DNA of 64,000 nucleotides, taken from the NCBI GenBank assembly GCA_021234155.1, contig JAJEKV010000046.1, positions 62,001 to 126,000 on the forward strand, in the 5' to 3' direction. This document shows positions 23,501 to 33,245 of this stretch, one piece after another. Below the pieces are notes generated by a model, which saw only the letters and a program-made list of their open reading frames with translations, searched no databases and was not told the origin of the DNA. A program made the position numbers and the translations under genes. Position 1 is the stretch's first letter; every line of letters starts with the position of its first letter. The DNA is from Isoetes taiwanensis. Its lineage: Eukaryota; Streptophyta; Lycopodiopsida; Isoetales; Isoetaceae.

Positions 23501-24734
23501 TTCTTTGTAGTAGACATTTCCTTCTTAAGTATCGGGATTCATGGTTGAAAGGAACTCCATCCTTAAACTCACGAGATTTGATATCTGTTCTCTTTCTTTT
23601 GTTTCTACGTTGCGATACTAGCAATTAGGTACTTATAGAAATGTATGTCAGCATCATTTATCTAAAAACCTTTCCAAGATAGAGAAGGAATATTAGCTGC
23701 CTTTGTCCAGTGAACAAATTTGAAACTGAGAAAGGCATGCCATTGCACCAGATCTCTATTACTGGATTAATTTGTTTGCATTTATTGCTTTTAATTCGGT
23801 AAAACTTCTTATTTCATGCTTGTAATGTGCTTGATGAGTACACAAAATGGAAATTTGACTTTGATGGATGAGTGCTAATCCAGGCTAGAATGAAAAATTA
23901 GATCATTCTTAGTGTTTTCTGTTAGAAGCTTCGGAGTTCAAGCATTTTTTTTGTTATTTAGCATAAGTGGTCTTCCTTTGTGACCATCATATTTGAAGTT
24001 AAATCTTAAAAGGGAGTCTTTGAGTTTCGGAGGTTAGTAGGCACTCACATCTGTATGGTGGTTATACCAGGGGATGAGGATCTTAGATGTTGGATCGCTT
24101 CATGCAGGCGAGTTTTTTGGAGAGGTATGCCCAATAGGGGAAAGGAATATTTCCTACTTATTCCATTTATTTAATTTTAGTTTGATTTTCTTTCACGTGG
24201 TCTTTTCCCTTGGCCTGTATTAGCCATCACCTAGCGATGAGTAGTATGACTACTAAAGGGATCTATTATATTGCAGATAGCCCTTCTTCAAAAATCGATA
24301 AGAGCAGCAAGCATCTTAACTGTAACAGATGTAGAAGTTCTAGTGCTTAGTAAGTGGGACTTCTATAGGCGGCTGGATCGTGATATTACAGATTGCTTGT
24401 CAGCAAATGTGTGCTTCTTAAACCCAACTTAATCTCTGTGGGGGAGTGTTTGTAGCTAACTAAGCATTTATTTTTCCAAATTGAATAGGATTATAAAAGA
24501 CCAGATTTCATCCAAAACGAGTACAACAGAACTCGTAGATGGGCTTTATTTAAGGTAGTTTCTCTTCTTCAAGTAATCTGTAATTTACCGTGCAGTATGT
24601 TTATGAGACACCTGGTTCCCTTGCAGAAAAAGGTGGTAGATGAAATTTTAGTGTCGAAATGTCAAGTTTTCCCAAATAGAGCTTTTCAAGAACAAAAGGC
24701 TCTTCAAAGGCAGAGAGTTGCATTAGCTATTTAA
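17504..24734 (+). CDS. Two-domain cyclic-nucleotide-binding protein (CNBD2-like), 15 exons
   Basis: Coding exons: 17504-17571, 17662-17758, 17922-17967, 18043-18101, 18245-18348, 18456-18483, 19484-19576, 20287-20374, 21068-21129, 21986-22065, 22543-23410, 24071-24124, 24277-24408, 24489-24554, 24627-24734. All phases agree: 1953 nt, 650 residues. Domain 1 (about 40-155) has YREGDIGDKFYIIFTGS and a weak phosphate cassette (YFGDAVL...RSETI). Domain 2 starts at about 166 (QGDEAREMYFIKSGEC) and resumes at 532-590 with a canonical cassette (FFGEIALL...RAASI: E549, R558). Between them lie about 300 polar residues. The fold binds cAMP or cGMP; no kinase or channel domain is present. Intron 2 has a GC donor. 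Relatives I know are sperm or cilia proteins; the ortholog call is inference. The ATG follows a splice acceptor, so upstream 5' exons are likely. Confidence 0.85.
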
Positions 24735-25579
24735 GTTACCATGAGCAAGCTGTTTCAACTTGGGTGGATTGCGTCCAAGTAATAATCTGTGTTTTGCATG
24801 GATGTGGGGCTTTTTATCTACCACAAGTTTTTTTAAAATATGAGATGCATGTTAAGATGCCATCTTGATAATGTGAGATGGCCATGTGGTCTCCCATATG
24901 TATATTAGCAAGAAGCGCCAAAAAGCGTTTGCTGCTTTGCTTGACAATTTTGACAATTTTGGTGCGCTTCAGCTGCTTGCATCTTGCGGTTGTGAGCTTC
25001 AGATGGCTTTAACTTCGGAACATACAGTAATCTCTGCCTTTCCTTCAACTGAAAGGAATGGTTCTTGTCCTGGGATCTCTGGTCTTGGACTGATCGGTAG
25101 GCCATTGTATTTAATTTTGTATCTGGCCTATTGTGGAACCACTTCAATAAGGTCAGTGTACCCTTTTTTTTTTGGTTTAATAAAATCAAAACATCTTGCA
25201 TCCAAAAAAAACAAAAGAAAAAGAAGGGAACAATTTTGACTAAAGTCAAACAATCTTGCTTCTTTGCTCGACAATGGCCTCTGCTTAACCGCGTCTGTTT
25301 CCTCCTGGGAGTGAATTGTAAAAGATCATTCCTGCAACATAAATGCAAGTTGAGATCAATTCAAGCGTATCAGCTACTCATGCTGCACCACATGGCATCC
25401 TTTGTTTTTTTTAACAATTTTTATCTCGAGGATATCACCTATTTTTACACATGCCGTTTTGCTAGTTACACTGGCCGGGCTTTGCAAAAGAAAGAAACAC
25501 TTACGCCCCTACATTTAAAAGATTCAAAGCAGACCACCTCCTAGGCCAATTGATCACGAAAGTGTGTTGCACATGAGAT
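24735..25579. other. 3' flank of the cyclic-nucleotide-binding gene
   Basis: Probably the 3' UTR followed by intergenic DNA. A block near 24920-24965 (GCTTGACAATTTTGACAATT) and an A/T-rich stretch at 25165-25240 are the only features. No supported gene. Confidence 0.35.
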
Positions 25580-26585
25580 AGTTTACGAGAAGGTGGGCTT
25601 CCCCGGCCACAAACTTGGTCCCTAGGGCAATGTCGACGCTTGAGTCCATTGGCGAGACAGATCACGCAGTTGGGAGAGGGGAAGTTGCCCGTCGCCCGGT
25701 CGCCGTGGCCTTCGGGAGAGGACTTTTGGGGCAAGCCGCCTCGGTGGTTTTTAGGTCCCGTGCTCAAGGCCAACACCCTCTACGCCAAGACACGCCGCAA
25801 GGTCCTAGTCAACCGACAAGCATAGAGCCTCCTCAAACGTAAACCCTATGAGTTGCCGTGTTCTACTTGTGGTTTGCATTTTGGGTGCCGAGTTTTGGTC
25901 TTTTGCACTTGGGACGGGCCCATCACATGCAGCTTGAGAACGCTGAAGCAAGGGGAACCCGACGGAATGGAGTTTGGACCTGCACTCCTCCCTGTGGCGC
26001 TTAGAAGTCAAGGGCCGCTTTTGCAATAGGCAAGACATTCGTGAAGTTCGTAATTAATGCATAGTAGTACGGACTTAAATTTCGATTTTTGTCGCCCTAG
26101 CTTCTTAAGTCATCGCCAACATACAAAGCCAACTTTCAAAAATTTTGGATATGGTTTAGATCAAATAGTTTGCACTAGAACGGTAAAGGCACTGTTGTTG
26201 GGCAAACCGAAATGGGCACACTTGCCCAAGTCAAACAAGGCCGGGACCTTGCAAGGCCTCCTCATTAGAGGGGAGAGTCCGAACCCGTGAGGCGAGCCCC
26301 AAAGCTTCCCGAGGCGCCTTTTTCGGCAACAAGCCCACGGGGCGACGCTTAAAGACCACACTCCCGGATCTCGGTTCCCGTATCCGACCGTTGAATCCTT
26401 TGTTCCAGGAACCTGGTCTGAGAAGGTCCAAAAAAATCCAACATCCGTCCGGGAGAACATATCAAACCGCGAAGCGTCCTGCGGGCGACAGCGTAGAAAC
26501 CAAAGTGTTTTGTCGTTCGGACATTGCGGAGGCTCCGAAATGCCGATCCGACTTCACCACATTGTGGCTTTTCTCTACATTCTAA
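25580..26585. other. GC-rich block of unknown origin
   Basis: Base composition rises sharply above both sides. Overlapping open frames occur on both strands (for example plus 25640-25825 and 26391-26585, minus 26161-26460). None shows a motif I can name. It may be debris of a mobile element, a transferred segment or a decayed exon cluster. Confidence 0.35.
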
Positions 26586-26630
26586 CGATTTTGCTGCACA
26601 TGCTTTAATACTTGCATTTACGTTTATTTG

Positions 26631-26722
26631 AGGTTTCTCGCATGTTTGTTGATGGGTTAACCACGTTAGAAAGGTTTCTCGCTTCTCGCATGTTTGTTGA
26701 TGTGTTAACCACGTTAGAAAGG
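26631..26722. repeat. Two-copy tandem repeat
   Basis: CATGTTTGTTGATG(G/T) followed by GTTAACCACGTTAGAAAGG occurs twice in a row, about 47 bp apart, almost unchanged. Confidence 0.8.
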
Positions 26723-27164
26723 ATTGTATCTTCAGTTTAGCACAAAGGTTGTTGTTTGGATACCTGCGTTCCTTCTAATCTTTTATTCTAAAAATATAGG
26801 TTGGATGAATGAAAGAATTCCTATTTTTTTTCTTTTTCTTTTTTGTTCTTACTCTTTTATTAAGAGATTTGTGCTTTATTTGCTATTGGAAATGTTGTGC
26901 TCTTCTACGTTGTGTCGTTGGCATCTTTGCGCGCATAAAAGGAGTAGGGGCTCTAGCAGAATAACCTTTTCTTTTATAAAATACTTAACGCCCTATATGT
27001 ATTTTCTGAATGGACCTTTTTTTTTGGTCCTTTCTTGATTATTAGGTGAGTCTTATGGAGAATTAAGAACGCTCAAGTAAATCTCTTTTAATTTTTTATT
27101 TAAATTTTCTTTGAATTCACTATTTTAATATTAAATTTTACTCCTGTGATAATTGAAATTCCTT
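26723..27164. other. AT-rich gap
   Basis: T-rich DNA with a frame at 26724-27038 that is only hydrophobic low-complexity sequence. No gene supported. Confidence 0.4.
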
Positions 27165-27340
27165 TTATGAAATAGAATAGAATAAAATAGATTTTTTATC
27201 GTCCACGGAGACCAATTGGCCTATGGGACCCAAACAAAAAGAGAGCAAAGCAAGCGTGATTATCGTGGGATTAAAAACCCCACCGGGCGGTTTTCGAGAA
27301 AACCTTAGCAAGCATAAGTATTGGCCGGGCATCACCAGAC
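27165..27340 (-). repeat. LINE C 3' UTR and terminal structure
   Basis: The minus strand has AGGTTTTCTCGAAAACCG, then GGGGTTTTTAATCCC (both self-complementary), then GGCCAATTGGTCTCCGTGGA and CGATAAAAAATC with a TTCTA tail. The first two hairpins recur at 38860-38960. Confidence 0.6.
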
Positions 27341-27810
27341 AATTGTATAGGGACAGTTCAAATTTGTCGGAGGACACAATTGAGTCCGTGCATCCATAAC
27401 CTCCTGGAGGTATGACCCCAACAAACCCACTGACGCCGTATTCAATAACTCATGCAACGGTTGGCCAGGCAGTAGTAATTGAACATACCGCTCTCGGATA
27501 TGGGCAAACACTGGGCAGATCTGGAGGGCATGACATTCATCCTCAATGGCGCCCTAGTGGCAACACCGGCAAAGTCTTTCCTCCCGTGCTTCCCGAGCCA
27601 AACGTCCTGTCTCAATGTGGAGATGATGTGCACCCATGCGAATGGAAGCTATAAGTCTACGCTTCTTCATGGGCAAATGGATGTACAAGTCTTTGGTGTG
27701 GGCCTCGTGAGTCTAGGATTGACTTGTCACGATAGTGTGCCAACTTAACGGCGCCGAGCATCATCTCGCATCCCGGGAAGCCATGAAGGAAAGTAGCATC
27801 CGTGCATGCC

Positions 27811-28686
27811 TTAAGTGCATTGTGATCTTTCTTTGTCCGTACCTGTACGCATCTGTTTGCCTGTACATCCCATCGTGAGAACCACTGAGCTTGCTTGTCC
27901 TTCTAGCAGTGCTTTGAGGCGCTGGGGCCCATCGCCATGGCCAAAGCAAGGTTGGGCAAACGTATCACCCATAGCGACCACCACCTCGAAAAGTAAATGA
28001 TATGGCTCCAATGCAGCTCGCTGAAGGGGTAGAAAACCCCGCCTCCGGAGTAGGATTTGGTATGGAACTGCGGACTTTACCCCAAGGGCTCTTGCCAAGA
28101 AGGCTTTTCGCACTGGCCGGAGGTCATTCCAATTGCCGAGGGATATCACCGGACCCCACACTTCTGCCCCATACAAGAGGACCGGGACTACCAAGGCCCT
28201 AAACAAGTGTGGATCGTGGCCCTGCATACAACTCGCCTTTGTGGCTATTGTTTCAGATGGCATATAGTGTTTTCCAACCCGGCCGTGACCCAAGAACCTC
28301 GATGGCAACATCCCCTGGGTGGTAGCAGAGAACTCGATCCCTAAGTACTTGTAGGTCGGAGCCACCTCTACATCTTGTCCCCTCGTAAGTGAACGAGGGA
28401 AGCCTTGGTCGACGGGATGATGAAACTAGCAAAGACACCCTAGTTTTGGCCAAGTTAACTCGCATGCCGCTGAATCGGGCAAAAGTGTCAAGAGCATCCG
28501 GATGACGCTGCATGTCCTCCGGAGTATAGGCCAGAGGTTGACATCGCCAACATATATGAGATTGCCGGATTGTGTGATGCATGAGATGGGCGCCTCGCAC
28601 TCCGCGCTTTGAGAGCCAATCTTCCAGCTGGTCAATGTATAGGCCAAAGAGTGTGAGGGAGAGGGGGCAACCCTGACGCACTCCAA
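27811..28686 (-). pseudogene. LINE C reverse transcriptase C-half remnant
   Basis: The two main frames (28253-28681 and 27811-28365) overlap with a frame change near 28360. Motif B (GCPLS), a YVGDVNL version of the YADD box (first Asp lost) and the thumb (PTYKYLGIEFSATTQGMLPS) are visible. LRPVRKAFLARALGV and LLFEVVVAMGD follow and lead to the zinc-finger tail. Confidence 0.8.
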
Positions 28687-28721
28687 TACTACTGATTACC
28701 AGTTGTCCTGACGATGGATCT

Positions 28722-30240
28722 ATGGAAACTCAATATTTGCCTCCTAATTTTGATTCTACTTAAGGGAAACACCAATCACCTTTATACAAAAGTAATAACA
28801 ATTTGCTTCAAACCACTGCACACACCAAGTATTCTGCACCAGCTTGATTAGAAAGTACTCAAGTTGATCAATCGCCTGCTCGTTGCAAATGCAAAAGGGC
28901 AAAGAAACATAAGTATTTGACAATTAATAATTGATTATGCGGCACAAATTTTCCATCTCTTCTCATTAAATTCATGTATCTAGTCTAGCACTCTCTTTGG
29001 CATTTCAGTAGATGCCAACTATAAGAGTAAGAAAAATAAAGTTCAACATGCCAACGATAAAACAAAAAACTACAAGGTTCACAAAAATAGAGATGTCAAT
29101 GTATGCAACGCATTCACCTGGCACTTACAAACGTATACAAATATTTCTATGAGCACCAAATAGGCTATGCAATGCAGCGTATGCTCTTAGCTAGCTGTCT
29201 AATATACATATCTGCACTAGAGCGTTCAGAGAAATATAGCTAGACTCACTTGCTTCTCTGGAGAGTATGACCTCGTAGTGGACCAACTTGCATGGTAAAA
29301 TGTCCAATTACCTTTTATGAAATAGAGAGATGGGATTGGAAACTCAATATTTGCCTCCTAATATATAATTTTACTTAAGGGAAATACCAATCACCTTAAT
29401 ACAATAACAACACTGCATATACCAAGAATGCATATACCAAGTCTTCTGCATCAACTTGATTAGAAACTACTCAAGTTGATCAATCGCCTGCTCATTGCAA
29501 ATGCAAAAGGGAAAAGAAACATAAGTATTTGACAATTAATAATTGATTATGTGGCACAAATTTTCCATCTCTTCTCATTTAATTTTATGTATCTAGTCTA
29601 GCATTCTCTTTGGCATTTCAGTAGATGCTAATTATAAGTGTCAAAATAATAGAGTTCTACAAACATGCCAACCATAAAACAAAATAGTTACCAGGAACGC
29701 CGTTCTGAACGCGTTCTCGTTCCGGAACGCGTTCCCTAGAGTTCTACGTTCCCGAAACGCCAAGTTCCAGTTCCGGATGGTTTGTTACCAAGAACGCCAT
29801 TCCGGCCGCTGTTCCCATCTTTGGGAACGATGTTCCTGGTAAGTTCCCAAAAAAAGGTAAGAAAATCAATGGTTTATAGTTCATTTTTTCTCACTTCTCT
29901 GCTTCTTTATTTGGTAGGAAAGAATAGTGCAACTGGCAATGGCTCTTTGCTCAGTGTTTTTCTACAAACATGCCAACCATAAAACAAAAAAATATAAGGT
30001 TTATAAAAATAGAGATGCCAATAGATGCAGCACATTCACCTGGCACTTATAAACATATACAAAAATGTCTTTGAGCACCAAATAGGCTTTACAATGCGGC
30101 GTATGCTCTTAGTTAGCTATCTAATATATATATTTGCACTAGTAGCATTAAGATTGATATAGCTAGGCTCACTTGTGTCTCTGGAGGGTATGACCTTATA
30201 GTGGACCACTCTACATGGCAAAATGTCCAATCGTCTTTCT
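28722..30240. repeat. Two-copy 0.6-kb tandem duplication
   Basis: Copy 1 (28722-29310) and copy 2 (29337-30240) both begin TGGAAACTCAATATTTGCC. They pass through CTACTCAAGTTGATCAATCG-like and GACAATTAATAATTGATTATG segments and end AAAATGTCCAAT. Identity looks high, with scattered substitutions. Copy 2 is longer because it holds the insertion at 29685-29959. No coding capacity seen. Confidence 0.85.
29685..29959. mobile_element. 275-bp insertion bounded by a 30-bp direct repeat
   Basis: The same 30 bases (starting TTCTACAAACATGCC) occur at 29655-29684 and 29960-29989 on either side, and only one copy is expected from the sister repeat unit at about 29040. The insert holds TTACCAGGAAC near its left side (from about 29688) and the inverse GTTCCTGGTAA at about 29832-29842. 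GGAACG/CGTTCC units crowd between them. It is a small non-autonomous element of unclear class; the 30-bp duplication is unusually long. Confidence 0.65.
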
Positions 30241-31020
30241 CCTAAGTTCTTTACAAATAGGTTTAGTCATACCTAACTTGGAAGGGATCCATAAGTGTGT
30301 CATAACCACCCCTTGTGACTACGAAGGGATCCACTTCCAGTTCTCTGATTGTTTCATGGAAGCCACAACATGTCCCATAGGCTGAGTCTCTCAACATTTA
30401 TCACAGTTTGTAGTCGGTTGCACTTCTTTGGATGCTTTTTGTGACAAGGAAGAGTCGTAAGCATGAGACAACATTATGGGCATCCACTGTGATATATTTG
30501 ACTCTGTCCTCAAAGGGCTTGGGAGATGGGCAGGACCTGGCTTATAACATCGAATGTGCTAGCCTTCTCAACAAACCTCTTGTCTAGAAAGGTCCAAAGT
30601 TTCAATATCTGACTCTCATATAAGCTAGAGCATCGTCATATCATGTGCACTTTGAAGGTAAGATGCTCTATCACTTGTGTTGGTTACGTTCTTACGCACT
30701 TTCGTTGGTTAGTATAGAGTGTGGAGGGGTTTGGAAATGTAAAAAATGGGATCTCATAAAGGTGGGGGACTCTTTTGGAGTTGCTGATCTAAAATGTCAA
30801 AAGTTGTTAGTAAAAGTCTCTAATTAATTGGTAAATTCCACATTGAGGGAACCCCAAGACTAGGCATGACCTTAGCATCTCCCGCTTGCCGTAAAGTTAA
30901 GTTGAAGCAGCCTTTACGCTTAAGAAGTTAAATTATTTAACCAAAGCAAAAAAAGAAAAGAAAATATAGAATTATAGAAAGGTTAACTGATTTGTCCGTG
31001 GTCACTTTAACTTATTAAGC
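30241..31020. other. Gap without a supported gene
   Basis: Mixed-composition DNA with GAAGGGATCCA twice (about 30285 and 30327). No frame of note. Confidence 0.35.
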
Positions 31021-31059
31021 ATCAACCTAAGTTAAACTCTTTAATAGTAATTTTGACAA

Positions 31060-31445
31060 TTTGGGCAACTAGTTGACCAAGTGTCCTATATTTTGATAGA
31101 TTGAAAAAATGAAAATGTCTTAAAATAGCAGGTGCATTCAAGATTGTTAATTGATTAGTACTTGATTAGAAGGTCCCAAAACAAAGGGTTGACTACAAAT
31201 CAATTAATTGGCCATTGAGTGTCTAAGGTAATAAACTTGATTGACTAAATGTTTGTTAATAAAGTACTATCTTTGATTAAGTCAAAGGGTTGACAAATTT
31301 TGACTAACTACTCAAGTAGTTTGACCAGCATATATTTTCACCGCGAGTCAATTCATTGACTAGACTCAACAACTTGACTAGGTTTCACAAGGTAGTCAAG
31401 CAATTCGTAAAAGTAGCAATTTGACTAAAAAGTCAGCTTACATCA
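31060..31445. repeat. TTGAC-rich cluster
   Basis: About ten TTGAC(T/C/A) cores lie in under 400 bases, on the plus strand (for example GGTTGACTAC, GGGTTGACAAA, TTTTGACTAAC, ATTGACTAG, CTTGACTAGG), with some inverse AGTCAA copies. TTGAC is the WRKY-binding W-box core, but no downstream gene is evident, so this may simply be a degenerate repeat. Confidence 0.5.
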
Positions 31446-32453
31446 AATCCTAGCAATGGCATATCCATCACCTAACAATATCTTTTAGTCAGAGACAAAT
31501 GAACAAATTTATCTCTAAGCTAACAAACATCCTAGAAGCACATGCTCATTGAAAGTTGGGTTAAATTGATTTCATCAACAAAACTTAAGTGGTCCATAAC
31601 TGGCATAGTACATATCGTCACAATCCTTTAAGTTAGCCTTGATTTAACGACCTTAATTGAAAAGCACAACCTATTTTTTGTTAAGTTATGGAATAACCAG
31701 CTAGTTAAGTTCATCTAACCTAACTGTGTGCGAAACCACCCTTAAAGGACCAAAGTTTGATCATTTCCTTTTTCCCATACAGTTCTTTGCGTTAGTTAAG
31801 TAGAAGTATTCAAATTTTGGAAATAGAATAATGGTGTTAACTGTTGTCAGCCATGTTTGCCATTACTTTCGATAAAAATGTCCATTTGATATGAACCTTG
31901 CTCCATTGGGTAATCTTATATATGAAAGCCCTCCAGAAAGTCTATTTTTACCTATTGAGAAGGCCACTATCACTCCTTCATCGGTTAACTAATGTCAATT
32001 TTAAAAATTCAAGAAATTTTGTTAACTGATGACAACTAATTTGCTCATAACTTTTGATAGCAAGGTTGCATGCACATAAAAATGGCATCATTGGAGAGAG
32101 CTTTTTACCGTTACCCTTTTTGCCTAGTGTATGCCTACATTTTTGGCGGCACTGCTTGCAAAACAACCCCCTTCTCACATCTACTTATATATCTTCTTTC
32201 AGTCTCCTACGTTTGGATGAGTAGAAGTTTACATCCATATGCTTCCTTGCAATGATCTTTAGGTCTTTTACTTTATCTGGCATCTCATCACTTCATAATT
32301 TGGAAGTTGTGGGCCTAGTTTTCAAATGGTTTGAGTTGTATGGTTTGATAAGGTTACTATTTTGGACCAAAGTTGCACAAAAACCTTACATATGCATGCA
32401 TATATTTGGTTTAGCAAATTACCTTTTAATATTTTGGATTTAGGGCAAATTTG
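31446..32453. other. Gap without a supported gene
   Basis: AT-rich, with short hydrophobic frames only. Nothing recognised. Confidence 0.35.
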
Positions 32454-32530
32454 AGAGGGAGCAATTATGGTGTGTTCTATTTATTGGATGACGGCATAGA
32501 AGCAGACTCGCTTCCTGGATGCGTTTGCAG
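32454..32530 (+). other. Orphan exon candidate
   Basis: Flanked by GATTTAG and GCAG|GTATGC, a 77-bp segment reads GSNYGVFYLLDDGIEAD then SLPGCVC without stops. The composition looks protein-like but I do not recognise the family, and no partner exons could be joined. Confidence 0.25.
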
Positions 32531-32845
32531 GTATGCTTATGTGTGTCCTTGTGGCTTCCTATTGTGGGCTAGAGGCGACTACATTAGTTAGATTTGTATG
32601 AGGTAAGGTCAAAGTTGCTTGTCCTCGAACCTTTCTATTGCTTCAGAGATTGCTATAACTGTCTTTGGCATGATCCTATTGTAATAGAGTTGGCAAAAAC
32701 TATCTTCGGTTGGGATTTGAGAGATGGCCAAAACATTTACTTTTGATTTATGGGGGCTATGCCAAGGCCTTTGCCTAGAATTGAAAGCAGATTTGGTTTC
32801 TATTCTTTGACACACCCCCCCAACTTATAAGCATTTGTAATATAG

Positions 32846-33245
32846 ATGACATATCATCTAGTGTACTAGAAAGTATTATCACGCATGATTATTCTAATTA
32901 AGAGGCGTTGGAGGCTTTAGAGATATCTTTAGCCTCTTTTCCTGCTTCTTATATAAATGCTTTTGCATTGGAGCAGATACATCATTTGGACCAAAATTTA
33001 GAATTGCCAATGCATCTATTGGATGATTTAGATATTAGGATAATTGAAGCTAATGAATTTTTCAACGTTGATGGATTGTGTGGCAGATTATGGCTCATGG
33101 TTATGGATCATGGAAATCATAGGCTGACAATAGATCAAGCTATTATCACCCAGTCGGGAGGGTTAGGGCATTGATTACTAGACATCAAAGAAGATATGAG
33201 TTGCTATGGAGAAATAATATGAATGATTGTTTGTGCTAAGTTGCA
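32846..33245 (+). pseudogene. Unrecognised coding remnant
   Basis: A frame with one internal TAA (about 32899) reads an acidic N-part (CNIDDISSSVLESIITHD), then ALEISLASFPASYINAFALE and LLDDLDIRIIEANEFF. A frame change near 33160 gives RVRALITRHQRRYELLWR and a stop. The last 80 bases recur at 36228-36312. It may be the C-terminus of a mobile-element protein. The function is unknown. Confidence 0.35.

Larger units (their letters stand above)
27165..28704 (-). mobile_element. LINE C: 5'-truncated copy of the LINE B family
   Basis: The minus strand starts inside the reverse transcriptase (SSGQLVISSIGVRQGCPLS). It continues through TLFGLYIDQLEDWL, a damaged YxDD region (YVGDVNL), DALDTFARFSGMRVNLAKT, YKYLGIEFSATTQG and VVPVLLYGAEVWGP. 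It reaches a zinc knuckle and a 3' UTR ending GTGGACGATAAAAAATC plus TTCTATT units. ORF1, the endonuclease and half the polymerase are absent, the usual 5' truncation of LINE copies. Several frameshifts make it inactive. Confidence 0.85.
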
